From assembly GCA_013178045.1 (NCBI GenBank), contig JABLXP010000013.1:1-46769 (forward strand): a stretch of DNA of 46,769 bases, given 5' to 3'. Source of the DNA: Bacillota bacterium. GTDB lineage: Bacteria > Bacillota > Ch66. Positions 25,021 through 34,485 of the stretch are shown here, piece by piece. Under the pieces are notes generated by a model. That model searched no databases. It saw nothing but the letters and a program-made list of their open reading frames with translations, and was not told the origin of the DNA. The first letter of the stretch is position 1. Each line of letters begins with the position of its first letter. Both the position numbers and the translations under genes were made by a program.

Positions 25021-26163
25021 GTGCGGGTTTTGATCATAAGTCCAGTCGCTAAAATGGCAGCAGGTGGTGTAGCAGCACACGTGGCAACACTTGAGAAGAT
25101 GTTGAAACAACATGGAGTCGACTCACAGACCATTGTGCTCGACATAGACCCGTCATTGGGTATACGATTTTACGCATATGCTGGCTTTCGTAAGATGTTA
25201 AATAAGATACATGAGCCTTGGGGGTTTATGGTATCAGACAAAATAGCCGAGATGAAACTGGCGAAAAGTCTTCAGTCTGTTGAAACGTTTGATCTAATAC
25301 ACTGCCATAGCAAATATGCCGACATAGTTAGAAAGATAGTTGGCAACAAGGTGCCGATTGTATTAACTGTACATGGATATATTGCAGACGAGGCTGTCTC
25401 AAGACGTACAGTGAAACGAGGTTCAATAGGGTATAGATACCTTGAACGGAATGAATACGCAACCTACGCTTCGGCGAATGCCATAATATGTGTTGATCAA
25501 CGCATAGCGAAGCATGTGAGTGCTAGAGTATCTTATTCAGTGCCGACATGGGTTGTACCCAACGCAGTGGATACGAGCGTGTTCTGCCCATCTGATGATC
25601 AAAGTTTTGATAGATATACTATTCTCTGCCCTCGAATGCTCAACCCTAAAAACGGGGTTGATGTTGCTATCAGGGCGATGGAGTTCTTGAAACAACACCC
25701 GCGTTTACCTGCAGTAAGAATGATTATTGCAGGTGACGGCAGGCAAAGGCGGCAACTGGAAAGCTACGTACATGAAAATGATTTGAAGGATGTTGTTACT
25801 TTTTTTGGTACTGTATCCCGTGAAGAAATGCCGAAGCTTATGAGGAAATGCGGCGTAGTTATTATTCCGTCTATTCCTTCTGAGGGCGTTGAGGAAGCAA
25901 CCTCGATTGCTGTTTTAGAAGCTATGGCTAGTGGGGTACCAGTAGTAGCTTCAGCAATTGGTGGACTTCGGGAGATAGTTATTGATGGTGAGACCGGCTT
26001 TCTAGTTCCTCCAGGAGAACCGGATCGATTAGCTAATGCTATTATTATGGCATTAAAACAAAGAGAGACCTTATCGAAGAAGGCAGTGCAATATGTAAAT
26101 CAGCATTTTAGTATTGAGGCTATGGGGAGGAAAGTGCTAGATGTTTATGCAAGCGTCAAATAG
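25021..26163 (+). CDS. GT4 glycosyltransferase
   Basis: 380 residues from GTG 25021, which has AAGGGGG eight bases upstream. N-terminal MRVLIISP-like start with a GGVAAHVATLEKML acceptor-domain loop, HCHSKYADIVRK and VLTVHGY, then the GT-B donor domain with VPNAVDTSVFCP, ILCPRMLNPKNGVDVAI, IIAGDGRQRRQLE and the EX7E motif around EATSIAVLEAMASGVPVVAS. A retaining glycosyltransferase that adds one sugar from a nucleotide donor to the lipid-linked repeat unit. It starts a three-gene AT-rich block with overlapping genes that differs in base composition from the genes to the left, suggesting separate acquisition. Confidence 0.88.
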   Translation: MRVLIISPVAKMAAGGVAAHVATLEKMLKQHGVDSQTIVLDIDPSLGIRFYAYAGFRKMLNKIHEPWGFMVSDKIAEMKLAKSLQSVETFDLIHCHSKYADIVRKIVGNKVPIVLTVHGYIADEAVSRRTVKRGSIGYRYLERNEYATYASANAIICVDQRIAKHVSARVSYSVPTWVVPNAVDTSVFCPSDDQSFDRYTILCPRMLNPKNGVDVAIRAMEFLKQHPRLPAVRMIIAGDGRQRRQLESYVHENDLKDVVTFFGTVSREEMPKLMRKCGVVIIPSIPSEGVEEATSIAVLEAMASGVPVVASAIGGLREIVIDGETGFLVPPGEPDRLANAIIMALKQRETLSKKAVQYVNQHFSIEAMGRKVLDVYASVK

Positions 26164-27328
26164 CTTTCAAGATCGGAGACTACGAATTGTTATCGTCTTC
26201 GGTTCACCGGGAACATCATTCGGGTCTGTCGAAAGAGGTTTTCTTGAACTGGTAAAGAAGCTCATATCAAAGGGATTTAGAATAGCTGTTACGGTCACTG
26301 CACCGGGTATCTTTGTTGAAGAGTTGCGGAAGGCCGGAGCTACTGTTAAAATTATCACTATGGAAAGACGTATCAATCTGCGAGCTATTTATGCAATAAT
26401 CAATGTTTTGAAGGATTACAGACCACAAATACTTCATATTAACTTTGACATAGCGGTGTATAATACTTTAGTAGCCGCGCTTGTTGCCCGATTTTTTGGG
26501 TATCAACCCTGTAAAATTGTGGTTCATCACCACTCTCAGATCGCCGATCCAAGTAAGAAACAATTTCGGTACCTGCCACGAAAGTTGCTTTACAAACTTA
26601 ATCATGTAGAGAGCGTGTTCGTATCTACCGCACAGCGGGAACGGTTTGAGTTAAAAGGGATCGTGCCTTATAATGGGCGCCAGTATGTGATCGAAAATGG
26701 TGTTGATACTGTAACATTTCATCCTGTGAGCAGTTTGAATGAAAAGCAGGACGCTCGGCATAGAATCGGTCTCAATTTATCTCCAGATGTTAAGGTCGTC
26801 GGATACGTAGCTGGGTATCGGCCCGAGAAGCGTCATATCTTTCTTCTTGAAGCTTTTGAGGAAGCGCTGCGGAGAACCCAACATGCGGGTATGATCGTGC
26901 TTTTGCTGGTTGGTTACGGGTCAGAAGAGACCCGGATCAAGCATGAAATAGTGAGACGGAATTTGAGCCAAAGCGTAATCATGACCGGGCAGCGTACTGA
27001 TATCCCAGACATTTTCCGCGCACTGGACGTGGCGGTATGTGTGTCCACGAACGAGAGTTTTAATCTTGGAATCATGGAAGCACTAGCCACAGGTCTACCT
27101 GTAATATGTGTGGCCAACAGTTTTACAGAGACAATTATTGATACAGGAATAAATGGAATAGTTATGCCATCAGATGTTACTGCTGCAGAATTTGGAACTA
27201 TGCTGGCCTCAATAATAAATAGCAGGCTTGATGCATCTAAAATGGGTGGTCGAGGGCGAGCCGTAGCCGAAGCGTTTTCTGTATCAAGATGGACGGACCG
27301 CATCTTAGAGGTGTATATAAGCGCATGA
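26141..27328 (+). CDS. GT4 glycosyltransferase
   Basis: 395 residues; ATG 26141 (or 26147) lies inside the end of the previous gene (23-base overlap), indicating coupled translation. Start IVIVFGSPGTSFGSVERGFLE, middle HINFDIAVYNTLVAAL and HHHSQIADPSKKQF, donor domain VIENGVDTVTFHP, VVGYVAGYRPEKRHIFLLEA, LLVGYGSEETRI and FNLGIMEALATGLPVIC with the EX7E-like glutamates partly changed (ESFNLGIMEA). The architecture is a standard GT-B. Specificity cannot be predicted. Confidence 0.85.
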   Translation: MFMQASNSFQDRRLRIVIVFGSPGTSFGSVERGFLELVKKLISKGFRIAVTVTAPGIFVEELRKAGATVKIITMERRINLRAIYAIINVLKDYRPQILHINFDIAVYNTLVAALVARFFGYQPCKIVVHHHSQIADPSKKQFRYLPRKLLYKLNHVESVFVSTAQRERFELKGIVPYNGRQYVIENGVDTVTFHPVSSLNEKQDARHRIGLNLSPDVKVVGYVAGYRPEKRHIFLLEAFEEALRRTQHAGMIVLLLVGYGSEETRIKHEIVRRNLSQSVIMTGQRTDIPDIFRALDVAVCVSTNESFNLGIMEALATGLPVICVANSFTETIIDTGINGIVMPSDVTAAEFGTMLASIINSRLDASKMGGRGRAVAEAFSVSRWTDRILEVYISA

Positions 27329-28695
27329 ATACCGGTGCCAAGATCATTACTTCAAACTGGCCTACATGGCAAGCTCATAATAGTGTTATTCTAATAGTTT
27401 TTATTGGTACGGCAATAGGGATGCTGACGGCGAGTTTTTGTTCGGAGCTTCCCATAACACCTTTGCTATATTTGATATTCGCACTTGCACTTTTGAGTAG
27501 CTCACCATTAGTAGGTGTTTTACCAGCGAGCATTTTAGCAGTTATGTGGACTCCAAGGACACTTGACCAATATTTGGTTATTAGCTTATACCATTCATCT
27601 TTTATGTTATCAGGTGAAGAAATTACAACGCTTATAAAAGGGATATGGCCAGCTGACTGTCTCCTGCTAATCTTAGTAACGATAGGGATAGCTAAACAAG
27701 GGGTACCCAGGTGGTTCGGTTTGTGGGTGATAGCGTTTACGCCTGTAGTTATCTACGCAATTGGTGCGGCTTCGTTATGGGCTGGAGTTTTAGAATATAT
27801 TCGCCTTCCATTAGTAGTCATTGCTGTATGGGGTATTACGAGAACTCTGGATGCGTGGAAGCGAACCTTATATGCTTTGACAGGGGCGTTGGTTGGGCTA
27901 GATGTTATAGCCATTGGACGATATCTTCTGGATCCATCTGTAGGCGAGCGTTTGTTTACAGTGGGTCTAGGTATCAATACGTTAGCAACTGTATCTGGCA
28001 TAGCTTTGCCTATTACGTACGCATGTGCCATACTAGATCGGAAAAAGCTCCCAGCTTGGTGGTGGATGGCGACAGCTATTGAGATTACAGTCATCTTGTT
28101 AACCGGCTCGCGACAAGGTTTGGTTGGGTTAGGCATATACCTCATTACATTAATGTTATGGGGCGACAGACAAGTTCGTTATTCATCATGGTTCTTTTCG
28201 ATTGTTATTATATTCATCACAATAAATTCAACAGCTGGCCATAGACTTATTTCTTATGGGTTGGATTATAATCGTCTTGTTCTATGGTGCGGGGCGCTAC
28301 AATTATGGAAGTTGTCACCTCTATTGGGGCATGGTCCGGGAAGTTTTGGTACATTATGGCCTACAGTATCTACGTTGCCTGATATTTACAATTATTATTG
28401 GCATCCTCACAATCTTTATTTAATGGTGCTGTCTGAAGCGGGGTTAATGGGAGCTGTGGCATTTGCACTTACTTTTTGGCAGGGCTTTTGTAAAAATAGA
28501 TTCGCGTCTAACTCGGAGACCTATATGAGCATTCTGTTCATTCGAATTGCAGTGGTAATATTTCTAAGTATGGAATTGTTCGATTATACTCTATGGGATT
28601 ATCGAATAGTCTTCGTTGTTGGAATCATATTGGGCTTACTTGCGTCTTGGTCGAAGAATATAGGATCAGCCTTTTTATACCGCATACCAGGCTAA
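27325..28695 (+). CDS. Wzy-like O-antigen/EPS polymerase
   Basis: 456 residues from ATG 27325, which overlaps the preceding stop as ATGA; an earlier in-frame ATG at 27289 is less likely. About 11 hydrophobic helices. The Wzy_C-type loop is visible in LLTGSRQGLVGLGIYLITLM, LWKLSPLLGHGPGSFG and YWHPHNLYLMVLSEAGLMG: the H-N-x-Y-L motif and the preceding G-H-G-P-G are landmarks of O-antigen polymerases/ligases. It would polymerise flipped repeat units outside the membrane. With the TPR-bearing homologue at 10307 the cluster has two such enzymes, perhaps one polymerase and one ligase, or one native and one imported. Confidence 0.85.
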   Translation: MNTGAKIITSNWPTWQAHNSVILIVFIGTAIGMLTASFCSELPITPLLYLIFALALLSSSPLVGVLPASILAVMWTPRTLDQYLVISLYHSSFMLSGEEITTLIKGIWPADCLLLILVTIGIAKQGVPRWFGLWVIAFTPVVIYAIGAASLWAGVLEYIRLPLVVIAVWGITRTLDAWKRTLYALTGALVGLDVIAIGRYLLDPSVGERLFTVGLGINTLATVSGIALPITYACAILDRKKLPAWWWMATAIEITVILLTGSRQGLVGLGIYLITLMLWGDRQVRYSSWFFSIVIIFITINSTAGHRLISYGLDYNRLVLWCGALQLWKLSPLLGHGPGSFGTLWPTVSTLPDIYNYYWHPHNLYLMVLSEAGLMGAVAFALTFWQGFCKNRFASNSETYMSILFIRIAVVIFLSMELFDYTLWDYRIVFVVGIILGLLASWSKNIGSAFLYRIPG

Positions 28696-29171
28696 TGATT
28701 AGGGCAACTGGCATTGTATCTAATGAGCAGTTCTCCTGTAAAGTGGACACAGCAATTACTGAAAGGGAGTCGTTATTTTTTGGAAAAGTACCCATTTAAT
28801 TCTCACTCTTCTATACTGAACGGTTAGCTCTTTGCCATTTTAGGGCTTTGCGGTTTCTGATTGGTGTTTAAAAATAGTAATTTCGCAACCTCTTAGACTC
28901 TCCTTAGACACCTTGAAATGCCACCTGCAGGGATACGATGCCGTCTATTGATCCTTTTATTGATATACAGGGCTATTTGAATAGCCCCTTATACCATGAC
29001 ATGCATGTTTATCAACTAACCGTGCTTACCCTGGATAGACAATGATAGTCTCATTACTGAGTTTTAGGATCGCTGGATTAGGTATCAATAGATTTGGAAA
29101 AACCGACTTAGGGCGGTTGGCGTTAAGGTTAGCCAGAAGCTGCGGGAGCCGGTAGAGGTGGTGATTATGAG
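28696..29171. other. Intergenic region with perfect hairpin
   Basis: About 475 bases with no credible gene. GGGCTATT (28970-28977) and AATAGCCC (28980-28987) form a perfect 8-bp stem with a two-base gap but no T-run. A 10-base palindrome ACATGCATGT lies close to 29001. It marks the right edge of the AT-rich block and may be a recombination scar. No promoter is obvious for the gene at 29172, which has its own ribosome site GAGGTGGTG. Confidence 0.4.
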
Positions 29172-30377
29172 ATGAAAATTGCTTACATAACGGCACATGC
29201 TCCGTTCGGGCGGGGGGAGACCTTTGTCCTGGAAGAGATGATCGCGGTGGACGAACAAGGCGTTGAACTCGTCATCGTGCCCCGGAATCCTCCGAAAGAA
29301 GTTTTCCACGATCTGGCCCGGCAGCTTCTGGACCGCGCTATATGGCTACCTTTGTTCGACTGGCGAATTTTCCTCGCCTTTTTGAAAACGGTGGCTTTGA
29401 AACCCCGCTTATGGTGGATTATAGGTAGAATTTTACGTCATTCACGAACGCTGAAGATCTTGGTTAAGAATCTTGCTGTTGCTCCGAAAGCGGTGTTTAT
29501 CGCCGGTTTGCTGCATCAAACCAGAGTTGAACATATTCATGCCCATTGGGGTTCCACCACGGCCACCATGGCGTGGATAGTCTCAGAACTCACGGGTATT
29601 CCATGGAGTGTTACCCTCCACCGGTGGGATATTGCGGAGAAAAACCTGCTCAAACTTAAAGTAGAACGGGCGGCTTTTGTGCGGTGTATTTCTGGGGACG
29701 GGCGGCGCGAGGTACTGCGTATTGTGGGCGAAACATATCAAGACAAAGTGAAAGTGCTGCATATGGGAGTCCGGTTACCCGAGACGTTGCTTCCGCAATT
29801 CCGCTCATCGCGACCCAATTTTGTGATTGCTTGTCCAGCCAATCTTGTGCCCGTGAAGGGACATAGGTTTCTAATAGAATGCTGTGCAGTGCTGTTAAAG
29901 AAAGGAATTAAAAGCTTTCGGTGTTTGCTTATTGGAGATGGTCCTCTTGAAGCGGAAATTCGCCAACAAGTCGCGAAGTTTGGATTGGGAGAGGTTGTCA
30001 AACTTGTTGGTCGTTTGCCTCACGGAGATCTAATGCAGATGTACAAAAAAGGGGAGGTTGATGCAGTGGTTCTTCCCAGCATAGTTACTAGCGATGGCGA
30101 AAGGGAAGGTATTCCAATAGCTTTAATGGAGGCTATGGCATATAGAATCCCTGTGGTTGCAACCAGCACTGGCGGTATACCGGAGCTTCTTTCAGGTGGT
30201 AATGGTATAATTGTAAGTGATAAAAATGTTCAGCAATTAGCTGATGCCATAGAGAGGCTTGTCAAGGACGAGAATCTAGCCAAAGACATCGGGGAAAGAG
30301 GTCGCCGCAAGGTTAATGAAGAATTCAATATCTGTAAAAATGTTAATGTGCTTTTGAAAATGATCAAAGGAGCATAG
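29172..30377 (+). CDS. GT4 glycosyltransferase
   Basis: 401 residues with MKIAYITAHAPFGRGETFVLEEM at the start, the form found in GT4 enzymes of amylovoran/colanic-acid type clusters. Acceptor-domain signature HIHAHWGSTTATMAW and SVTLHRWDIAEKNLL; donor domain VLHMGVRLPE, ANLVPVKGHRFLIECC, LLIGDGPLEAEIRQQ and EREGIPIALMEAMAYRIPVVAT with the EX7E motif intact. It probably adds a sugar to the repeat unit. Confidence 0.88.
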   Translation: MKIAYITAHAPFGRGETFVLEEMIAVDEQGVELVIVPRNPPKEVFHDLARQLLDRAIWLPLFDWRIFLAFLKTVALKPRLWWIIGRILRHSRTLKILVKNLAVAPKAVFIAGLLHQTRVEHIHAHWGSTTATMAWIVSELTGIPWSVTLHRWDIAEKNLLKLKVERAAFVRCISGDGRREVLRIVGETYQDKVKVLHMGVRLPETLLPQFRSSRPNFVIACPANLVPVKGHRFLIECCAVLLKKGIKSFRCLLIGDGPLEAEIRQQVAKFGLGEVVKLVGRLPHGDLMQMYKKGEVDAVVLPSIVTSDGEREGIPIALMEAMAYRIPVVATSTGGIPELLSGGNGIIVSDKNVQQLADAIERLVKDENLAKDIGERGRRKVNEEFNICKNVNVLLKMIKGA

Positions 30378-30542
30378 CATGAGGCGTTCAAGATTTGCCT
30401 TGGTCAGTGTGCAATGCTGAAAAGTTTTCCACTTTATCGAACTCATGACCAGCGAAACTTTGTTGGGTGGTATTAAACGTAGGATAAAGCAGAAAACAGC
30501 TTTTATGAGGAGCATTCATTTGGAGGATGTTTAGGAGAAACT
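30378..30542. other. Short intergenic region
   Basis: 165 bases between a glycosyltransferase and the epimerase. I see no hairpin with T-run and no convincing promoter. AGGAG for the epimerase is at its right end. Confidence 0.4.
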
Positions 30543-31688
30543 ATGAAAATTGTAACTATTGTTGGTGCCCGACCCCAGTTTATCAAGGCGGCAGTGGTTT
30601 CACGAGCCATAGAAGAATACAACCGGGATCGACGAGGCGGCTGTATGATTGAAGAAGTAATTGTCCATACCGGCCAGCACTTTGATGAAAATATGTCAGA
30701 TATATTTTTTCAAGAGATGTCTATTCCCCGGCCCCGGTATCATCTTGGGATTGGGGGAACTTCACATGGAGCGATGACGGGCAGGATGCTGGAGCGGCTT
30801 GAGGAAGTAATTTTGCGGGAAAAGCCGGATGCGGTCATGGTTTATGGAGATACCAATTCTACTCTGGCCGGGGCCCTAGCCGCGGTCAAGCTGCATGTCC
30901 CGGTGGCCCATGTGGAGGCGGGATTGCGGTCTTATAACATGCGGATGCCAGAAGAGGTTAATCGTATTTTGACTGACCGAATTTCTCGCTGGCTTTTTTG
31001 CCCAACTGCCGCATCGGTGGAGAACCTCAAAAATGAAGGCTTTTGTATCCAGGATGGCAAGCGCCTGTTTGAACATCAACCGGTGGTGGCCCTGGTCGGT
31101 GATGTAATGTACGATGCAGCCCTGTTTTATAAAAAGATTGCCCGCCCTAGTCAGGAAATAGCTGAGTTAATCAAGAAATTCCCTGATGGATTCTACCTGG
31201 CGACTATCCACCGGGCAGAAAACACTGATGAATCAGTCCGTTTGCAGAGCATTCTAAAAGCGCTGGAAGCCATTGCTAGAGAAATTCCGGTGGTTTTACC
31301 ATTACATCCACGGACCCGGCAATGCCTGATGGTTAATCATAATCAATTGGAATATGTTCATCAAATCGCGCCAGTCGGGTACTTTGATATGATTACCTTA
31401 TTATCTCACTGCCGTGGGGTATTTACAGACAGTGGTGGGATACAAAAGGAAGCCTATTTCTTCGGCAAACCATGTGTGACCCTGCGGGAAGAAACGGAAT
31501 GGGTTGAGTTAGTAGAGCATGGCTTCAACATTCTGGCTGGTGCTGATTATGAGCGTATTCTGGCTGCCGAGTCCAGGATGAGAGATAAAAGAATTGATAC
31601 TTTGATTGACTTATATGGTAGTGGAAATGCTGGGCGGAAAATAGTGCAGGTTTTGCTTGAGGGTGTCTATGAACATACTGCTTATTAA
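30543..31688 (+). CDS. Non-hydrolysing UDP-sugar 2-epimerase (WbpI-like)
   Basis: 381 residues; AGGAG five bases before ATG 30543. Start MKIVTIVGARPQFIKAAVVS, then VHTGQHFDENMSDIFF, VYGDTNSTLAGALAA, VAHVEAGLRSYNMRMPEEVNR, TIHRAENTD and FTDSGGIQKEAYFFGKPC: all core motifs of UDP-GlcNAc 2-epimerases. The N-terminal 'GARPQFIKAA' and 'SYNMRMPEE' variants are those of WbpI-type enzymes acting on UDP-2,3-diacetamido-2,3-dideoxy-glucuronate, in contrast to the 'GTRPEAIKMAP' form at 38764. That fits the WbpA, WbpB and WbpE-like genes of this cluster, giving UDP-ManNAc3NAcA as probable product. Confidence 0.85.
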   Translation: MKIVTIVGARPQFIKAAVVSRAIEEYNRDRRGGCMIEEVIVHTGQHFDENMSDIFFQEMSIPRPRYHLGIGGTSHGAMTGRMLERLEEVILREKPDAVMVYGDTNSTLAGALAAVKLHVPVAHVEAGLRSYNMRMPEEVNRILTDRISRWLFCPTAASVENLKNEGFCIQDGKRLFEHQPVVALVGDVMYDAALFYKKIARPSQEIAELIKKFPDGFYLATIHRAENTDESVRLQSILKALEAIAREIPVVLPLHPRTRQCLMVNHNQLEYVHQIAPVGYFDMITLLSHCRGVFTDSGGIQKEAYFFGKPCVTLREETEWVELVEHGFNILAGADYERILAAESRMRDKRIDTLIDLYGSGNAGRKIVQVLLEGVYEHTAY

Positions 31689-32904
31689 CCATTATGCAGG
31701 CTCAAATATTCACGGAATGGAATATCGGCCTTTTTATTTAGCCCGAGAGTGGGTTAGGCTTGGTCATCAGGTCACGATTGTGGCTGCTTCTTTTTCCCAT
31801 TTGCGAAGCAAAGCGCCAGTAGTAGCCGGCAGCTTAGCTGAGGAGTATATCGAAGGTGTCCATTATATTTGGCTGAAGACTCCACCATATCAGGGTAATG
31901 GGTTAAAGCGGGTATTGAACATGCTTGCTTTTATTGCCCAGTTATTCCGTTTCAAAAGTTATTTAATTGATGTGTGTAAGCCAGATGTAGTTATTGCCTC
32001 TTCAACCTATCCGCTTGATATATATCCGGCTTATAGAATAGCTAAAAAAACAGGAGCAAAACTGATTTTCGAAGTACATGACCTGTGGCCGTTATCACCG
32101 GTTGAATTAGGCGGGATGTCGCCTTATCATCCATATATTGTATTTTTGCAAATAGCGGAAAATTTTGCTTATCGGGTGGCAGACTGGGTTGTCTCTTTAT
32201 TGCCGAAAGCAAATATGCATATGGAAGCGCACGGCATGGCACCTGAGAAATTTGTTTACATCCCTAACGGGATTGATGTTGCGGAGTGGCAAAACAATCG
32301 ACTCCCGGTTCCAGACAAGCATAAAGAGGTATTAACCAAATTAAGACAAACAGGGCGTTTTATTGTTGGATATACCGGTTCACATGGTTTGGCGAATGCT
32401 TTATATGCTTTTATAGAAGCTGCTTCATTACTAAAAAATTATCCAGTTACCTTTGTCCTTATAGGACAAGGTCCTGAAAAAAGTGCTTTAGAATATAAGG
32501 CTAGAGACTTTGGTTTAGAAAACACAATATTTTTGCCACCTGTATCTAAAGGAACTATTCCTGCATTGTTAGATCTAATGCATGTATTATATATTGGATT
32601 AAAAAGTGAGCCTTTATTTCGCTTTGGGGTAAGCCCTAATAAATTAATGGATTATATGATGGCGGCTAAACCAATTATTCATGCGATTGAGGCAGGCAAT
32701 GACCTGGTAGCTGAAAGTGGTTGTGGCATCTCTGTTCCCCCGGAAGATCCGGCGGCAATCGCGGAGGCAGTATTGAGATTAATGCAGATGAGTGATGCTG
32801 AGCGGGAGATAATGGGACAGAAAGGTAAGGATTATGTTTTGGCGAAGCATGATTATCGGGTTTTAGCAGAAGAATTCTTACAAATTATGTTATTTGTTTG
32901 GTAG
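31669..32904 (+). CDS. GT4 glycosyltransferase (WbuB/WbpH-like)
   Basis: 411 residues from ATG 31669, inside the last 20 bases of the epimerase gene. It begins MNILLINHYAGSNIHGMEYRP and has LAREWVRLGHQVTIVAAS, IFEVHDLWPLSPVELGG, YIPNGIDVAEW, VGYTGSHGLANALY and FGVSPNKLMDYMMAAKPI. This subgroup (WbuB-like) follows epimerase genes in many O-antigen loci and often transfers an amino-sugar derived from the local pathway. Transfer of the diacetamido-uronic acid is therefore a reasonable guess. The EX7E motif is altered (SPNKLMDYMMA) as usual in the subgroup. Confidence 0.87.
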   Translation: MNILLINHYAGSNIHGMEYRPFYLAREWVRLGHQVTIVAASFSHLRSKAPVVAGSLAEEYIEGVHYIWLKTPPYQGNGLKRVLNMLAFIAQLFRFKSYLIDVCKPDVVIASSTYPLDIYPAYRIAKKTGAKLIFEVHDLWPLSPVELGGMSPYHPYIVFLQIAENFAYRVADWVVSLLPKANMHMEAHGMAPEKFVYIPNGIDVAEWQNNRLPVPDKHKEVLTKLRQTGRFIVGYTGSHGLANALYAFIEAASLLKNYPVTFVLIGQGPEKSALEYKARDFGLENTIFLPPVSKGTIPALLDLMHVLYIGLKSEPLFRFGVSPNKLMDYMMAAKPIIHAIEAGNDLVAESGCGISVPPEDPAAIAEAVLRLMQMSDAEREIMGQKGKDYVLAKHDYRVLAEEFLQIMLFVW

Positions 32905-32913
32905 GTGTTTTAC

Positions 32914-33769
32914 ATGACCAGCTACATCGAATATCTTAGAAAAGTGGGAATCAAGTTATATGAAGGAGGGGGACGTATTGGCGTTTATATCAGGGAGCGC
33001 TTGTACCAGCCAGCCCTTTTCCTTGTTTTCCTGAGATCTCGAAAATTGAAGCTGAACGATTGTTAAGAGAATCAAAAGCTTTATTTTTGCGCTATACCCC
33101 CATGCCTTCTACTGAAAAGACAGAGTGGTGGTATGTAATTTGTGACAGTTACGATCCCTCAAAATTATCATCAAAAATGCGAAATCAAATTAAGCGTGGA
33201 CAGCGTAATTGCAACGTTGAAATTATAAAGGCAGACTGGCTGGCCGTAAAATGGTTATGATTGTTATTTATCGGCATACAGCCGCTATCAAAATGCCACT
33301 CCGGTTGACAGACGAACTTATGAAAAAAGTATTAGAGAGGCTTCAGATAGAGGATTATTTGAATACTGGGGTGTATTTTATAAAGGTAATTTAGCGGGAT
33401 ATTGTCAGTGCATTGTAGAGGGCAAGCGGTATCAAATATGATCCCCAGTATTTAAAACATTATACCTCGTATGCCTTGATCAGTTCTTTGTTGGAGTATT
33501 ATGTTCAAGAGCGGGGTTCTGTCGTGAGCAATGGTAGTCGTTCTATTGCTCACGACACAAATGTGCAAGAGTTTCTCGAAAAATTCGGATTTAAGAAATT
33601 GTATTGTTATTTAGAATTGATCTATAACCCATTACTCGGCAAGGCTGTTGAACTTTGTTATCCTTTACGCGGATTAATATATAAATTGCCTGATAATGGT
33701 TTTATACATAAAGTTCGGGCTATATTATTTCAAGAGGAATTGAGGAGAAAATGCGAGGTCTTTATGTGA
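32914..33769 (+). pseudogene. FemAB/GNAT-type aminoacyl- or acyltransferase, multiply frameshifted
   Basis: Four frame segments add up to one protein: 32914-33060 (MTSYIEYLRKVGIKLYEGGG...), 33060-33245 (LRESKALFLRYTPMPSTEKTE, WWYVICDSYDPSKLSSKMRN), 33255-33440 (YDCYLSAYSRYQNATPVDRR, FEYWGVFYKGNLAGYCQC) and 33445-33769 (ALISSLLEYYVQERGSVVSN, SRSIAHDTNVQEFLEKFGF). This is the pattern of GNAT/FemAB-like proteins found in Clostridia polysaccharide loci, which may attach an amino acid or acyl group to the glycan. At least three frameshifts make it non-functional. The stop lies inside the first codons of the next gene. Confidence 0.75.
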
Positions 33770-34485
33770 ACATGAGAGAAACTGATAATATACATTACCT
33801 GTCTTTTTTCGACAGATTCCTCAAACGAACTTTTGATATCTTCTTTTCTGCTATTGGCTTAATTTTAACGGGGTGGATTATTATTATCGCCTTTATTCTT
33901 GCTTCTATCGATACAGGCAGGAGTGGATTTTTTACCCAGGAGCGGGTAGGGCGAAACGGGAAAATATTTAAAGTAATCAAAATCAGAACGATGCGGGAAA
34001 TACCTGCAATTAAAACTGTCGTGACGACACGTAAAGATCCGCGGATTACGCCATTAGGGAGATTTTTTCGACGGACGAAAATAGATGAATTGCCGCAGTT
34101 AATCAATGTCTTATTGGGCCAGATGAGTTTTGTGGGACCGCGGCCAGATGTGCCGGGCTTTGCCGACGCGTTAAAGGAAGAGGACCGCAAGATAATATTA
34201 TCGGTGCGGCCGGGAATAACTGGCCCGGCCACGTTGAAGTATCGGGATGAGGAGGAAATCCTGGCCCAGGTCGAACAGCCGGAAAAATATAATCGCGAAG
34301 TTATCTTCCCTGATAAGGTGAGAATAAACAAGGCGTATATCCAGAACTATCGCTTTGTTGACGATCTTAAGTATATTTTCCTGACTGTTTTTGGCGTTGC
34401 AGAACCTGGTAGATTGGGCGACGTGGTTGAGCCAGCGAAGAATTTGAATCAAGGTGTGGGAGGAACCAAAAATGTCGGATTCTAA
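33751..34485 (+). CDS. Initiating phosphoglycosyl transferase (PglC/WbaP-C type)
   Basis: 244 residues from ATG 33751 (GAGGAG very close); ATG 33772 is an alternative with a wider spacing. A re-entrant hydrophobic helix (30-52) follows LKRTFDIFFSAIGL. The catalytic domain shows FTQERVGRNGKIFKVIKIRTM, the Asp-Glu dyad D112-E113 in TKIDELPQLINVLLGQMSF, and VGPRPDVPGF. These monotopic membrane enzymes transfer a sugar-1-phosphate from a UDP-sugar to undecaprenyl phosphate, the first committed step of repeat-unit assembly. The short, single-helix form resembles PglC, which prefers UDP-diNAc-bacillosamine; the dehydratase at 15724 and aminotransferase at 34472 could supply such a donor. The C-terminal 35 residues are family-atypical. 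Confidence 0.9.
   Translation: MRGLYVNMRETDNIHYLSFFDRFLKRTFDIFFSAIGLILTGWIIIIAFILASIDTGRSGFFTQERVGRNGKIFKVIKIRTMREIPAIKTVVTTRKDPRITPLGRFFRRTKIDELPQLINVLLGQMSFVGPRPDVPGFADALKEEDRKIILSVRPGITGPATLKYRDEEEILAQVEQPEKYNREVIFPDKVRINKAYIQNYRFVDDLKYIFLTVFGVAEPGRLGDVVEPAKNLNQGVGGTKNVGF

Noticed and set aside
28593-28799. 68-codon frame at the end of the polymerase gene
   Set aside because: Starts inside the polymerase gene and shows no ribosome site or family.
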